A stretch of 64,000 bases of DNA from Roseburia hominis. Its GTDB lineage: Bacteria > Bacillota > Clostridia > Lachnospirales > Lachnospiraceae. Below the pieces are notes generated by a model. The model was not told the origin of the DNA. It ran no database searches and saw only the letters and a program-made list of their open reading frames with translations. Shown here in pieces: positions 12,907 through 21,719 of the stretch; position 1 is the first letter of the stretch, and each line of letters starts with the position of its first letter. Location of the stretch: NCBI GenBank assembly GCA_040702975.1, contig CP159990.1, positions 310,001-374,000 on the forward strand. The letters run 5' to 3'. Made by a program: the position numbers and the translations under genes.

Positions 12907-14154
12907 ATGGCTTTAAAAATTGTGTATCAAATTTGTTGTGGTATCGATGTTCACAAGACTTTTGTTGTTGCCTGTATCGCTTCCACTAACAAACAAGGTG
13001 TTACCACCTACAAGCGCCATCGTTTCTCAACCTTCACACAAGGGTTGAAGGAATTGTTACAGTGGCTGCTTGACAATCATTGTAAGGATGTCTGCATGGA
13101 ATCTACTGGCAAATACTGGATTCCAGTTTACAATGTGCTCGAAAAAAGCTGTACAATTGTACTTGCTCATCCCAAATATGTTAAGGCTATCCGTGGTAAA
13201 AAAACTGACAAGAAAGACGCAAAATGGATTGCTGACCTCTTCAAGCATGATCTTGTTGCCGGTAGCTTCATTCCCTCTGTTGATATCAGACAACTTCGTG
13301 ACCTGATGCGCTATCGTTTCAAACTGACCTGCTTTATGTCCAGTGAGAAGAACCGTTTTCAAAACTGTCTCACGGTCTCCAACATTCAGTTGGCTTCCGT
13401 TGTCTCGGACACTTTTGGTAAAAGTTCACAACGAATTCTGGATAAGATTCTTGAAAATCCTGAAGATACTTCTTTTGATATTGGACCTTTAATTCATGGC
13501 TCCATGAAGAAAAAGCTTCCTGAACTGGAGCTCGCCATTGATGGTTTTATCACACCGGAACAGGCTGGTAAATTAAAGATCATCAAAAAGCATTTTGAAG
13601 ATTTGGAATCCCGGAAAGCAGAGCTAGAAGAACTGATTCTTGCGCTCGCCAGTCCCTATCAGCAAGAACTCGACCTAATCCTAACCGCTCCATCATTCAA
13701 AAATAAATTTACCGCTATCGGAATCATTTCTGAAATCGGCGTGAATATGGAGGCTTTTCCTTCGGCGAAACACTTATGCTCATGGGCTGGACTTACGCCG
13801 ACCAACAATGAAAGTGCAGGGAAGAAAAAATCTGTCCGGGTTTCCAAAGCCGGATGCTATATCAAACCACTTTTGGTTCAATGTGCCAACTCTGTGGTTA
13901 AAAGTGAAAAGCACCCTGAAATCCGCAACCGCTATCTTCGTTTAAGAAAGCGCCGCGGCCACAAGAAAGCAATCATTGCAATAGCAAGAATGCTTCTAAC
14001 AGCATTATACAACATGCTGAAAAATAAGGAACCCTATAATGCACAACTTTACCGAAAAAGTGATGTTCTTCCTGTCAATCGTGAAATTACAATTGAACAG
14101 GCAATTTTAATGGCTCAGTTTCATGGTTATAAAATCAAGTCAGTTGCTGAATAA
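12907..14154 (+). CDS. IS110 family transposase (DEDD recombinase)
   Basis: 415-residue recombinase. The N-terminal RuvC-like DEDD domain has the first Asp in CGIDVHKTF, Glu in CMESTGKYW, and the paired Asp in KTDKKDAKWIADL. A middle coiled segment is followed by the C-terminal Transposase_20 domain with AWAGLTPTNNESAGKKK and SKAGCYIK, which should hold the catalytic serine. I start at MALKIVYQ, with GAAAGGTGG seven bases upstream. The longer frame reading back to 12754 translates the structured leader and lacks support. Intact and apparently functional. Transcribed against its neighbours. Confidence 0.93.
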   Translation: MALKIVYQICCGIDVHKTFVVACIASTNKQGVTTYKRHRFSTFTQGLKELLQWLLDNHCKDVCMESTGKYWIPVYNVLEKSCTIVLAHPKYVKAIRGKKTDKKDAKWIADLFKHDLVAGSFIPSVDIRQLRDLMRYRFKLTCFMSSEKNRFQNCLTVSNIQLASVVSDTFGKSSQRILDKILENPEDTSFDIGPLIHGSMKKKLPELELAIDGFITPEQAGKLKIIKKHFEDLESRKAELEELILALASPYQQELDLILTAPSFKNKFTAIGIISEIGVNMEAFPSAKHLCSWAGLTPTNNESAGKKKSVRVSKAGCYIKPLLVQCANSVVKSEKHPEIRNRYLRLRKRRGHKKAIIAIARMLLTALYNMLKNKEPYNAQLYRKSDVLPVNREITIEQAILMAQFHGYKIKSVAE

Positions 14155-14316
14155 ACCTTAACTTTGCTACATATTCAATTTTTAAATAACCACCGCAAGA
14201 TGGTCTGTTTGTGATGCCTAAAAAAATGGATATCCTCTACTATTCTTTTTCAACCTTCTACCTGACCTTTCCCCGATAAGTCATGTTTATCATTAGAAAT
14301 TTGTAAAAAAAACTAT

Positions 14317-14868
14317 TTATATTTCCTGGTATTCTTTTATTGCGGTTTCATATAAATTATTTCCCTCACTGTCAATTACTACGATTACCGGAAAATTCTC
14401 TACCTCCAGCTTGCGGATAGCCTCAGTTCCCAAATCATCATAAGCGACCACTTCGGATTTTTTAATACATTTTGACAATAATGCACCAGCACCGCCGACT
14501 GCGGCAAAATAAACTGCCTTGTTTCTTATAATGGCATCAATGACAGCCTGGCTTCGCTTTCCTTTTCCGATCATAGCTGCCAGACCAAGATCCAGAAGTC
14601 TTGGTGCGTATTTATCCATTCTGCTTGCTGTTGTAGGCCCTGCGGAACCGATCGTGCGCCATTCTCTTGCCGGAGATGGTCCCATATAGTAAATTGTCTG
14701 TTCTGCTACAGAAATTGGAAGTTCGTCTCCCGCTGAAAGAGTCTCGTCCATCCGCTTATGCGCAGCATCCCTCGCCGTATAAATGGTTCCGCTTATATAT
14801 ACGTAATCGCCTGCTTTTAACTCCTGTGCTTTTTCTTTTGTGATTGGTGTTTGAATATGTATATCCAT
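14317..14868 (-). CDS. Fumarate hydratase / L-tartrate dehydratase type, beta subunit
   Basis: 183-residue protein corresponding to the C-terminal domain of class I (Fe-S) fumarases: GDYVYISGTIYTARDAAHKR near the N-terminus, then GPTTASRMDKYAPRLLDLG and GKGKRSQAVIDAI. With the alpha subunit encoded 111 nt upstream it should form the [4Fe-4S] hydratase interconverting fumarate and malate. The same fold is used by L-tartrate dehydratase and other hydro-lyases, so the substrate is not certain. It terminates just right of the IS110 element, which may have interrupted an older downstream context. Confidence 0.88.
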   Translation of the reverse strand: MDIHIQTPITKEKAQELKAGDYVYISGTIYTARDAAHKRMDETLSAGDELPISVAEQTIYYMGPSPAREWRTIGSAGPTTASRMDKYAPRLLDLGLAAMIGKGKRSQAVIDAIIRNKAVYFAAVGGAGALLSKCIKKSEVVAYDDLGTEAIRKLEVENFPVIVVIDSEGNNLYETAIKEYQEI

Positions 14869-14979
14869 TCCTTTACCCCTTCTCTTCTCTCAGTATGATC
14901 TCTACCAATTTTTTTACCGTCATTTTTACAATAGTATTTCCATATCTAATCTCATTTAAAAATACTCCTGATCGTATTT

Positions 14980-15822
14980 TTAAATTGTACGCACAACATG
15001 TCTGTTTACATGGCAGCAAATATTAATTCCTACCGGAAGTCCTGCAATATGCGTCGGATAGGTATTTACATTTACCGCTAAAGCAGTCGTACTTCCCCCC
15101 AGACCTCCCGGCCCGATTCCGAGCTTATTGATTTTCATAAGAAGCTCTTCTTCCAATTCTTTTACATATGGTATATCAGAATGCACACCCACTTCCCGTG
15201 TCAATGCTTCTTTTGCCATCAGTGCACATTTTTCAAATGTACCCCCTATTCCTACTCCTACTACCATCGGCGGACATGCATTAGGACCGGCATCTTTTAC
15301 TGCAGTAAGTACAGCGTCTTTTACGCCTTCAATTCCATCAGCCGGCTTTAACATAAATACACGGCTCATATTTTCGCTTCCGAATCCTTTTGGAGCAACT
15401 TTTATCTTTACTTTATCACCCTTTACTATCTTATAGTGAATAATTCCTGGTGTATTATCTTTGGTATTCTCCCGAATGATCGGATCCTTTACCACAGATT
15501 TTCTTAAATATCCCTCTACATATCCTTGTCTTATTCCCTCGTTAATGGCATCTTCCAAAATTCCTCCCTCAAAATAGACTTCCTGTCCCACTTCGATAAA
15601 TACGACTGCCATTCCGGTATCCTGACAGATGGGAATCATGTCTTCTCCGGCAATTTGCAAGTTTTCCTGCAACTGATTCAGAATTTGTTTTCCTAAAGGA
15701 GATTTTTCGGTTGAAATTGCATTTTTCATTGCAAAATCCATATCTTTCGAGAGGAAATGATTTGCTTCAATACACATTTCTTTTATGTTTCTTGTAATTT
15801 CTTCCACATTCACTACACGCAT
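14980..15822 (-). CDS. Fumarate hydratase / L-tartrate dehydratase type, alpha subunit
   Basis: 280-residue catalytic subunit of a class I hydro-lyase. Cysteines expected to ligate the [4Fe-4S] cluster lie in MIPICQDTGM, AGPNACPPM and GINICCHVNRH, and the motif KAPKGFGSENMS-like (VAPKGFGSENMSR) is conserved. The start at MRVVNVEEITRN is preferred because GTGAGGT precedes it; the frame is open upstream but without a ribosome site. Fumarase is the default reading. In this catabolic neighbourhood a hydratase acting on a related 2-hydroxy or unsaturated diacid is also possible. Confidence 0.87.
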   Translation of the reverse strand: MRVVNVEEITRNIKEMCIEANHFLSKDMDFAMKNAISTEKSPLGKQILNQLQENLQIAGEDMIPICQDTGMAVVFIEVGQEVYFEGGILEDAINEGIRQGYVEGYLRKSVVKDPIIRENTKDNTPGIIHYKIVKGDKVKIKVAPKGFGSENMSRVFMLKPADGIEGVKDAVLTAVKDAGPNACPPMVVGVGIGGTFEKCALMAKEALTREVGVHSDIPYVKELEEELLMKINKLGIGPGGLGGSTTALAVNVNTYPTHIAGLPVGINICCHVNRHVVRTI

Positions 15823-15963
15823 GACTGCTACCTCACATTTGATTATTATTTCTAGTGTTGTTGTTAAGGCTACACTGAATTGCAACTATATCATTTATTT
15901 GTATATTATTTAATAAACATAGTTATTTTTTTATTGCTAATATGGATTAAATATCTACTCAAA

Positions 15964-17613
15964 CTAACCTTGTATTATGTCTGTGCTATCTTCCTGGATC
16001 TCCACTCGCTCTATCTTACAACGATGTTTTTTCTTTTCCTTATCATATCCAATGCCAACCAGCAATATCCTCTGTATTTTTTTATCTATCCGTCTTCTTT
16101 TCCAAAAACGTAACAGATATTTTTTTTCTTTAATCTGATGGATTGCCTCTTCCGGGGAATGATTCACCTTCAACTCCAGAATGATACCTTCTTCTGCTGC
16201 AGGTGTCTCTGGATAAAAAATGAAGTCTACAAAACCTTTTCCCGCTTTTTCTTCCCGCTCTACCCGGTATGCATCTCTTGCTGATAAATAGACCAGGTTT
16301 ACTACCGCACTAAGCTCCGTCTCATGATTATAAGAGAGAATTGGCGTCTCTGTATCATGTGTCAACTCCAGAATTTGCTCCATTGTATTTGTATCACCGG
16401 CAAGTGTCGCTCGCAGCATTTTTTCTGATGCTTTGGCAAGCTGATATACATATCCCAAAGAAGCTTCCTTTTTTAGCATATCGGAAAACTTATCCATTAG
16501 CTCTTTGTTAGGAATAGACACATTCCCGTTTTCATAACTTAAAAAGCCATACACAACCATCGCCGACAGAATCTCCTCCTTTGTCCGAAGACTCTGGGAA
16601 GTGGCTGCATACTCCTGAATCTTTGCAGGCACGCACTGACCGGATACCATCAGGACGAGGTCATCACGCACGGAATCTACATTGTTACGGATATAATAGA
16701 ATATTTCATCATAGGGCCCGGAGCTGGTCCAGTAATTGTCCAGACTGTTATTGCTAAGTGCCAACACAACAGAACGCGGATTATATAGACGTATTCCGGA
16801 TGGCGTAGCATACCCGTCATACCACTGTTTTAATGCCTCCCTGGAAACCAGAAACGACGAATCATGCACTTTGCAGTATCTTTCATAGAGCATATCCACT
16901 TCTGAATCAGAAAAGCCAAAATATCCGCCAAACATCCGACTTTTTGCCATTGTATACTCCACGAACATATTCAGTTCAGAACCACTTGAATACTTTGAAA
17001 TTGGCAAAATTCCTGTCATATAAGCCAAACGCACGTAAGGACGGTCTTTTAACAGACTTCTTAAAAACGCAAGGTATGCTTTTTTATCCGTATCCGTTAC
17101 AAAATCCTGATGGAATATAAAATCCCACTCGTCCATTACAAATATGAACTGGATCTTTGGATGTTCCATATAAAGCGTCATAAACATGTCCCACAGAGCA
17201 TCCTCCGAATCAAACTCCACATCTGGGAATTCTTTTATAAGGTCTTTTCCCAGACGTTTCTCAATCCGCTCTATATACTGTTCATAAGAACTACAATCCC
17301 TGGGAACATCGTTAAAGGAAATGTGCACTACATTATATTTATTTCGATAGCATTCGTACTCCTCTGCATCTGCAACCGCAAGCCGATCGAAAAGTGTTTT
17401 TGAATCACAGGCTTTTGAAAAAAATGAAGCAATCATATTTGCCATAATCGTTTTTCCAAATCTTCTCGGACGTGTCAGGCAGATATAATTGTTTCCTTCA
17501 CTTATCAACGGAAACAGTTCTTTCAACATATGCGATTTATCTACAAAATAAGGCTTCTTTGATTCATTTTCATATAAGGTATACGCTGCCATGCTGTTTA
17601 AGTAAAATCCCAT
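15964..17613 (-). CDS. AAA-ATPase-like protein with C-terminal PD-(D/E)XK nuclease-like domain
   Basis: 549 residues. The N-terminal AAA-ATPase_like domain starts YFVDKSHMLKELFPLI, with a Walker A variant LTRPRRFGKT (about residue 45) and a Walker B FIFVMDEWD. The C-terminal part contains FVDFIFYPE and EEGIILELKVNH, the D...ExK pattern of the DUF1703/PD-(D/E)XK fold. This family is widespread and often multi-copy in gut Clostridia and Bacteroidetes; its function is unknown, with defence or mobile-element roles proposed only by analogy. The start is supported by GGAGG. It interrupts an otherwise metabolic region, and a dispersed 35-bp repeat lies immediately upstream. Confidence 0.85.
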   Translation of the reverse strand: MGFYLNSMAAYTLYENESKKPYFVDKSHMLKELFPLISEGNNYICLTRPRRFGKTIMANMIASFFSKACDSKTLFDRLAVADAEEYECYRNKYNVVHISFNDVPRDCSSYEQYIERIEKRLGKDLIKEFPDVEFDSEDALWDMFMTLYMEHPKIQFIFVMDEWDFIFHQDFVTDTDKKAYLAFLRSLLKDRPYVRLAYMTGILPISKYSSGSELNMFVEYTMAKSRMFGGYFGFSDSEVDMLYERYCKVHDSSFLVSREALKQWYDGYATPSGIRLYNPRSVVLALSNNSLDNYWTSSGPYDEIFYYIRNNVDSVRDDLVLMVSGQCVPAKIQEYAATSQSLRTKEEILSAMVVYGFLSYENGNVSIPNKELMDKFSDMLKKEASLGYVYQLAKASEKMLRATLAGDTNTMEQILELTHDTETPILSYNHETELSAVVNLVYLSARDAYRVEREEKAGKGFVDFIFYPETPAAEEGIILELKVNHSPEEAIHQIKEKKYLLRFWKRRRIDKKIQRILLVGIGYDKEKKKHRCKIERVEIQEDSTDIIQG

Positions 17614-17680
17614 ATCTGCCCCTCCTTTCCTTTTTTATCTTACCATGAACCAGAATATGAAGCAAGCAGGCTTCTCCATT

Positions 17681-17715
17681 CTCTTACTGTTTTACTATTT
17701 TTACAGTATTCACTA
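17681..17715. repeat. Dispersed 35-bp repeat, copy A
   Basis: The segment beginning CTCTTACTGTTTTACTATTT and ending CAGTATTCACTA matches 62141-62175 in 34 of 35 bases and 62330-62364 in 29 of 35. It overlaps the left arm of a perfect 21-bp inverted repeat. Not coding. Confidence 0.8.
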
Positions 17716-17753
17716 TTACAGCTTCACAATCGGCTGTAATAGTGAATACTGTA
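17702..17753. repeat. Perfect 21-bp inverted repeat
   Basis: Arms at 17702-17722 and 17733-17753, starting TACAGTATTCACTATT, are exact reverse complements around a 10-nt loop. They lie between the AAA-ATPase gene and the symporter terminator. There is no T-tract, so it is not an obvious terminator; an operator or the end of a small mobile element is possible. Confidence 0.85.
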
Positions 17754-17765
17754 TCCGTTATTTTC

Positions 17766-17798
17766 ACGGGGTGGGAAAAATATATTTCCCCACCCCGT
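17766..17798. terminator. GC-rich hairpin after the symporter gene
   Basis: Arms ACGGGGTGGG and CCCACCCCGT around an A/T loop, extended by flanking TTTT/AAAA pairs, lie about 60 nt past the symporter stop. Probably a transcription terminator for the minus-strand operon, although the tail after the stem on that strand is A-rich rather than U-rich. Confidence 0.6.
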
Positions 17799-17856
17799 AA
17801 AAAGTAACTATATTCATTATAACCAATATGTACAGCAAAAAGAAAAATAGCGTAAT

Positions 17857-19449
17857 TCATTTCAATCCATTCAAATAAGGAATAATCCAGAGAAAGAGCA
17901 ATACAGATACAACAGTCAGGCTCAGAGGCAAAGAAAATATCGAAAATACTTTTGTTTTTTTTACTTGCTTTTTATCAAATTCACTATCTGGAATGATAAA
18001 GAGTTTACTTCGAGCTTCTATCTCTGCTTGTGTTATCTTTGAAGTTTTCGATCCTATTACAATTCCAAGTATACTGGCAATAACACCTATAAAAAATGGA
18101 TCAAAATACATTGGCACACTTAAATCATTGATAACCAGGAAGGATTTCATTGAAGCACTGACAAGAAATCCTAGAAGCATTCCCCAAAAAGCTCCTTTTT
18201 CTGTTATCCGTTTACTCCATACACTTGCCATTGCAACAGGAAGCCATGAACTGGCAATGATTGTCGCCCCAAGATGCGTAATCCAAAAAATCTTAGGCGG
18301 ACTGAAAATACATAGCAGGGCAATAATTGAAGAAACAACTATCATAGACAGCCTGCTAATTCGTATACTCTTATCACCAGACTTAATATTTAGAATATCA
18401 TTCGCTACATTTGATCCAATCAACGACAAAAAAGTAGTTGCCGAAGAGATTCCAGCAGCGAGCACACCTGACAAAATAATAATACCAAATACCTTTGGTA
18501 TAACATTCATTGAAGCCCAGATCAGAGCATGAGAAGGGCTCTCCAAATTCGGATTTATCTTGTGTGTAAATACCCCTGCCATGCACATTAAAAATTCTAT
18601 CATAAAAACACTGACAGTAGCAAAAATTGACGAGCGGATAACATCATGCTCACTTCTCGCCATAAGATAGCGGCTGGACTGCCAAGGAGCTACCATTAAA
18701 ACTGCCATCCATGCGATGCCATATCCAAATGCCCAGATAAGATTCTCTATTCCGCTACTGTAATTATAATTCAAATTACCATGCCAGGAAAGGATATCAG
18801 TAAGTTCTTCATATACCGCCATAGATGAAACAGTATTTATCCATCCTCCTGTCGCCCTCGAGATAAATAGTACCCCGATAATCGTTGCAATTGAAAAAAC
18901 GCCAAACATAATCGTATCCGTTATCAGCACTCCTTTAGATCCCGAAAAAATAGTAATCAAGGTAAATGTAATCGTAGTAAGAATAACACAGATTTTGTAA
19001 TCAAGCTGAGTCACAGCTTTCATTAATCCCCCTATACCCTGAACACATGAAAGCATGTATACCATCATGATGAATACACTTGTTATCGTGGCAAGCATTT
19101 TCATTCGTTTTGAGTGAAAACGTGTTCCAAAAAATTCAGGTATTGTAACAACACCACTTCTTCTGAGGTATCTTCCAAAAGCTATAGAGCCTACCATATA
19201 TCCAATAGAAAGTATTCCAACCGCAAGAATGATTGGCCCGAAAAATCCGCTGTAACATTCGCCCACATCCCCCATGAATAATCCAACGCCAATAAATGAT
19301 GCAACAAGCGAGCCGGTTATCAAAATAGCTGGGGAATTTCTTCCTGCAACATAAAAGTCTTCCGCATCTTTTACGCTTTTACTTATAATTAATCCAATAA
19401 TAATATAAATTGCCATCGTTATGCACATTCCAATAAAAAATATGTTCAT
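17857..19449 (-). CDS. Sodium:solute symporter (SSF family)
   Basis: 530-residue integral membrane protein with about 13 hydrophobic segments. It begins FFIGMCITMAIYIIIGL, with the family motif DAEDFYVAGRNSPAILITGS and SSF signature-like glycines in GVVTIPEFFGTRFHS. It should import an organic anion or sugar acid with Na+. AAGGAGG precedes the start. A 30-codon membrane peptide with its own ribosome site is encoded 65 nt upstream. Co-directional with the thiolase operon, so the transported solute may be the substrate of that pathway. The ligand cannot be read from the sequence. Confidence 0.9.
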   Translation of the reverse strand: MNIFFIGMCITMAIYIIIGLIISKSVKDAEDFYVAGRNSPAILITGSLVASFIGVGLFMGDVGECYSGFFGPIILAVGILSIGYMVGSIAFGRYLRRSGVVTIPEFFGTRFHSKRMKMLATITSVFIMMVYMLSCVQGIGGLMKAVTQLDYKICVILTTITFTLITIFSGSKGVLITDTIMFGVFSIATIIGVLFISRATGGWINTVSSMAVYEELTDILSWHGNLNYNYSSGIENLIWAFGYGIAWMAVLMVAPWQSSRYLMARSEHDVIRSSIFATVSVFMIEFLMCMAGVFTHKINPNLESPSHALIWASMNVIPKVFGIIILSGVLAAGISSATTFLSLIGSNVANDILNIKSGDKSIRISRLSMIVVSSIIALLCIFSPPKIFWITHLGATIIASSWLPVAMASVWSKRITEKGAFWGMLLGFLVSASMKSFLVINDLSVPMYFDPFFIGVIASILGIVIGSKTSKITQAEIEARSKLFIIPDSEFDKKQVKKTKVFSIFSLPLSLTVVSVLLFLWIIPYLNGLK

Positions 19450-19514
19450 TCTCTACCCTCCTTGCTTTTTCTAAAATCATACCCATGGGCATCCCGTATG
19501 GCCATTCGGCCGTT

Positions 19515-19607
19515 TCACAAGGTATAATCACGAAATACAGCATTAATAACAAATAGATTTGCCATTGTAAACCATAATCCAATAAAAATAACGATAAAAT
19601 ATTCCAT
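19515..19607 (-). CDS. 30-residue membrane peptide upstream of the SSF symporter
   Basis: A short frame from ATG at 19607 to TGA at 19515 starts MEYFIVIFIGLWFTMANLFV and ends VFRDYTL. It is preceded by a good site (AAAGGTGG, 9 nt before ATG). It would form one transmembrane helix with a charged end. Its position just before a symporter gene in the same orientation resembles the very small accessory subunits that accompany some SSF transporters; I cannot match it to a named family. An overlapping longer frame (19379-19582) lacks a ribosome site and runs into the symporter gene, so it is discarded. Confidence 0.6.
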   Translation of the reverse strand: MEYFIVIFIGLWFTMANLFVINAVFRDYTL

Positions 19608-19736
19608 TGCTACAAACCACCTTTCTGCGAAAGACATCGGTAAAATTATGAGCCATTCTCCCGATAATCTTTTGCCTTTTGTGTCTCATTTCTTATACTC
19701 TTCCGAAAATAGATAATTCCGCAACCGATAATACTT

Positions 19737-20927
19737 TTATGATTCGCATTTTTTCAAATACATTGAAATTCCCTGTCCACCGCCGATACACATAGAAATC
19801 ATGGCATCTTTCTTATCTGTTCTTAGCAGCTCATAGAAAACCTTTGTCGTCAGGACTGCACCTGTGGCGCCAAGCGGATGTCCGATGGAGATACCTCCGC
19901 CGTAAATATTCACCTTTTCCATATCAAGCCCCAAATCCCTTGCAACTGCTACGGACTGGCTTGCAAACGCTTCATTGATTTCAAACATATCAATATCCTT
20001 CACATCCACACCAACTTTCTCTGCAAGCTGTTCACTTGAGTACTTTGGTGCATATCCGAAAAGCTCCGGCTCATTTCCTGCAATCAGAAAATCTACAACC
20101 TGAAGCTGTGATGTAATATTAAGCTTCTCAGCCACTTCTTTTGACATTACGACAACTGCAGAAGCCGCATCATTCAGGCTTGAGGAATTGCCGGCCGTAA
20201 CGGAGCCTGTGCCGTCTGTAACAAAGCACGGGCGGAGCTTTTTCAACATTTCCATACTCTCGTCCTCACGTGGCCCCTCATCGGTGTCAAATACAGTAAT
20301 TTTTCCTTTACGCCCCTTCACCTCAACCGGAACAATCTCTTCTTTAAACTTTCCGGCTTTGATAGCCGCAACCGCCCGTTCATGACTGCGAAGTGCAAAT
20401 TCATCCTGTTCTTCTCTGGATACATTGTATTTCTTCGCTACATTTTCGGCGGAAACACCATTGTGTTGTCCATTCAACGGCCATGTGAGAATATCGATGA
20501 CGCCGTCTTCAAAAGTTTTGTGTCCCATTCTTGCACCCCAGCGTGCGTCCTTCACGTAATACGGAAGCTGAGACAAGTTTTCCGTGCCTCCTGCTACCAC
20601 GATATCCGCATGACCGGTCTGGATTTCCATCATCGCATCTGCAATTGCCTGAAGCCCGGATCCGCACTGACGATTAACAGAGTACGCTGTTGTCTCCTTT
20701 GGCATACCTGCCTTCAGACTAATACTTCTTGCAATAAATCCATTCTCAGCGACCTCTCCGACATTACCGATAATAACTTCGTCCACGTCCTCCGGCCTAA
20801 TTCCTGCACGCTTCACTGCTTCAGCTACAACAATCGCTCCCATGTCAATAGCAGAAACCGTCTTAAGTCCACCTCCGTATGAACCAACAGCCGTTCTGCA
20901 TGCACTTACTATTACTACATCTTTCAT
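19737..20927 (-). CDS. Acetyl-CoA C-acyltransferase (thiolase)
   Basis: 396-residue cytosolic thiolase. The nucleophilic Cys is in NRQCGSG (about residue 89), the histidine in GHPLGATGA, and the second catalytic Cys in MCIGGGQG. It cleaves a 3-oxoacyl-CoA with CoA, or runs in the condensing direction. Last gene of a seven-gene operon, 18 nt after a FabG-like reductase. With a CoA-transferase and a ligase in the same unit, the catabolic (thiolytic) direction is more likely. AAAGGAG precedes the start. Confidence 0.93.
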   Translation of the reverse strand: MKDVVIVSACRTAVGSYGGGLKTVSAIDMGAIVVAEAVKRAGIRPEDVDEVIIGNVGEVAENGFIARSISLKAGMPKETTAYSVNRQCGSGLQAIADAMMEIQTGHADIVVAGGTENLSQLPYYVKDARWGARMGHKTFEDGVIDILTWPLNGQHNGVSAENVAKKYNVSREEQDEFALRSHERAVAAIKAGKFKEEIVPVEVKGRKGKITVFDTDEGPREDESMEMLKKLRPCFVTDGTGSVTAGNSSSLNDAASAVVVMSKEVAEKLNITSQLQVVDFLIAGNEPELFGYAPKYSSEQLAEKVGVDVKDIDMFEINEAFASQSVAVARDLGLDMEKVNIYGGGISIGHPLGATGAVLTTKVFYELLRTDKKDAMISMCIGGGQGISMYLKKCES

Positions 20928-20945
20928 TGAAAATTCTCCTTTCTT

Positions 20946-21692
20946 TTATACAATCATTCCGCCACCTACATTAATCACTTCAGAAGTGACATAAGCAGCC
21001 TCGTCAGAAGCCAGAAATGCCACCATATTTCCCACGTCCTCCGGTTTTCCGGCATATCCTGCAGGAATGCGCTTCAGCATGCTGTCCCATGCTGTACCGC
21101 CATTGACTTCTTTTAGCTTCATAGTCATATCCGTCTCAATAAATCCGGGACAAATGACATTGCAGGTGATTCCTTTGCGGGCATTCTCCCGCGCTGCCGT
21201 CTTCGTAAGCCCGACTACGCCAGCCTTTGCTGCCGCATAGTTAGCCTGTCCGACATTGCCAAGCCAGCTTCCCGAAGAAATATTGATAATGCGGCCATAC
21301 CCCTTCTCACGCATGTATTTTACGGCTTCCTGCGTTCCATAAAATGTTCCGGTCAAATCAACATCGATGACTATATTCCAGTTTTCCACTGGCATCTTGT
21401 GAAGCATCCCATCCCGATTAATCCCTGCATTATTCACCATGATGTCTAAAGTGCCGTAGGTGTCGACCGCAAATTTTACCAAAGCCTGCATTTCCTCTTG
21501 TTTTGCCACATTGACTGTAAATGCACATGCTGTTCCGCCATATTCCTCAATTTCTTTTACCGTCTCATCTGCCGGAATCATATCGGCTGCAACTACCTTT
21601 GCCCCTTCCTTCGCAAGTTTTACAGCAATACCTCTCCCAAGACCTCTTCCTGATCCTGTCACAATCGCAACTTTATTCTCTAATCTCATCAT
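20946..21692 (-). CDS. SDR family oxidoreductase (FabG / acetoacetyl-CoA reductase type)
   Basis: 248-residue short-chain dehydrogenase. Nucleotide-binding TGSGRGLGRGIA near the N-terminus, NNAG at about residue 90, the active-site Ser in INISSGSW, and YAAAKAG with the catalytic Tyr and Lys. The C-terminus GGGMIV is typical of FabG/PhaB proteins. Between the CoA-transferase and thiolase genes, the likely task is interconversion of a 3-hydroxyacyl-CoA and 3-oxoacyl-CoA with NAD(P). Spacing is 27 nt upstream and 18 nt downstream. Confidence 0.9.
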   Translation of the reverse strand: MMRLENKVAIVTGSGRGLGRGIAVKLAKEGAKVVAADMIPADETVKEIEEYGGTACAFTVNVAKQEEMQALVKFAVDTYGTLDIMVNNAGINRDGMLHKMPVENWNIVIDVDLTGTFYGTQEAVKYMREKGYGRIINISSGSWLGNVGQANYAAAKAGVVGLTKTAARENARKGITCNVICPGFIETDMTMKLKEVNGGTAWDSMLKRIPAGYAGKPEDVGNMVAFLASDEAAYVTSEVINVGGGMIV

Positions 21693-21719
21693 CTGATTCT
21701 CCTCCCAAAAATCTGTACC

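Larger units (their letters stand above)
12640..14230 (+). mobile_element. IS110-family insertion sequence (approximate boundaries)
   Basis: The element comprises one DEDD transposase with a long structured non-coding left flank (about 240-260 nt) and a short right flank. IS110 elements have no terminal inverted repeats and usually make no target duplication, so ends cannot be fixed from sequence. I give a minimal span from the promoter-like -35 on the left to a little past the stop codon on the right. It sits between plsC and a fumarase operon, both on the opposite strand. Confidence 0.6.

Noticed and set aside
13057..13362. 101-codon minus-strand frame inside the transposase gene
   Set aside because: Antisense shadow of the DEDD domain without a start signal.
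19379..19582. 67-codon frame before the symporter
   Set aside because: No ribosome site and it overlaps the symporter start. A different frame in the same place encodes a better-supported 30-residue peptide.
19641..19745. Open stretch reading SIIGCGIIYFRKSIRNETQK after the thiolase stop codon
   Set aside because: It looks like a short membrane peptide, but there is no ATG, GTG or TTG in frame before it.
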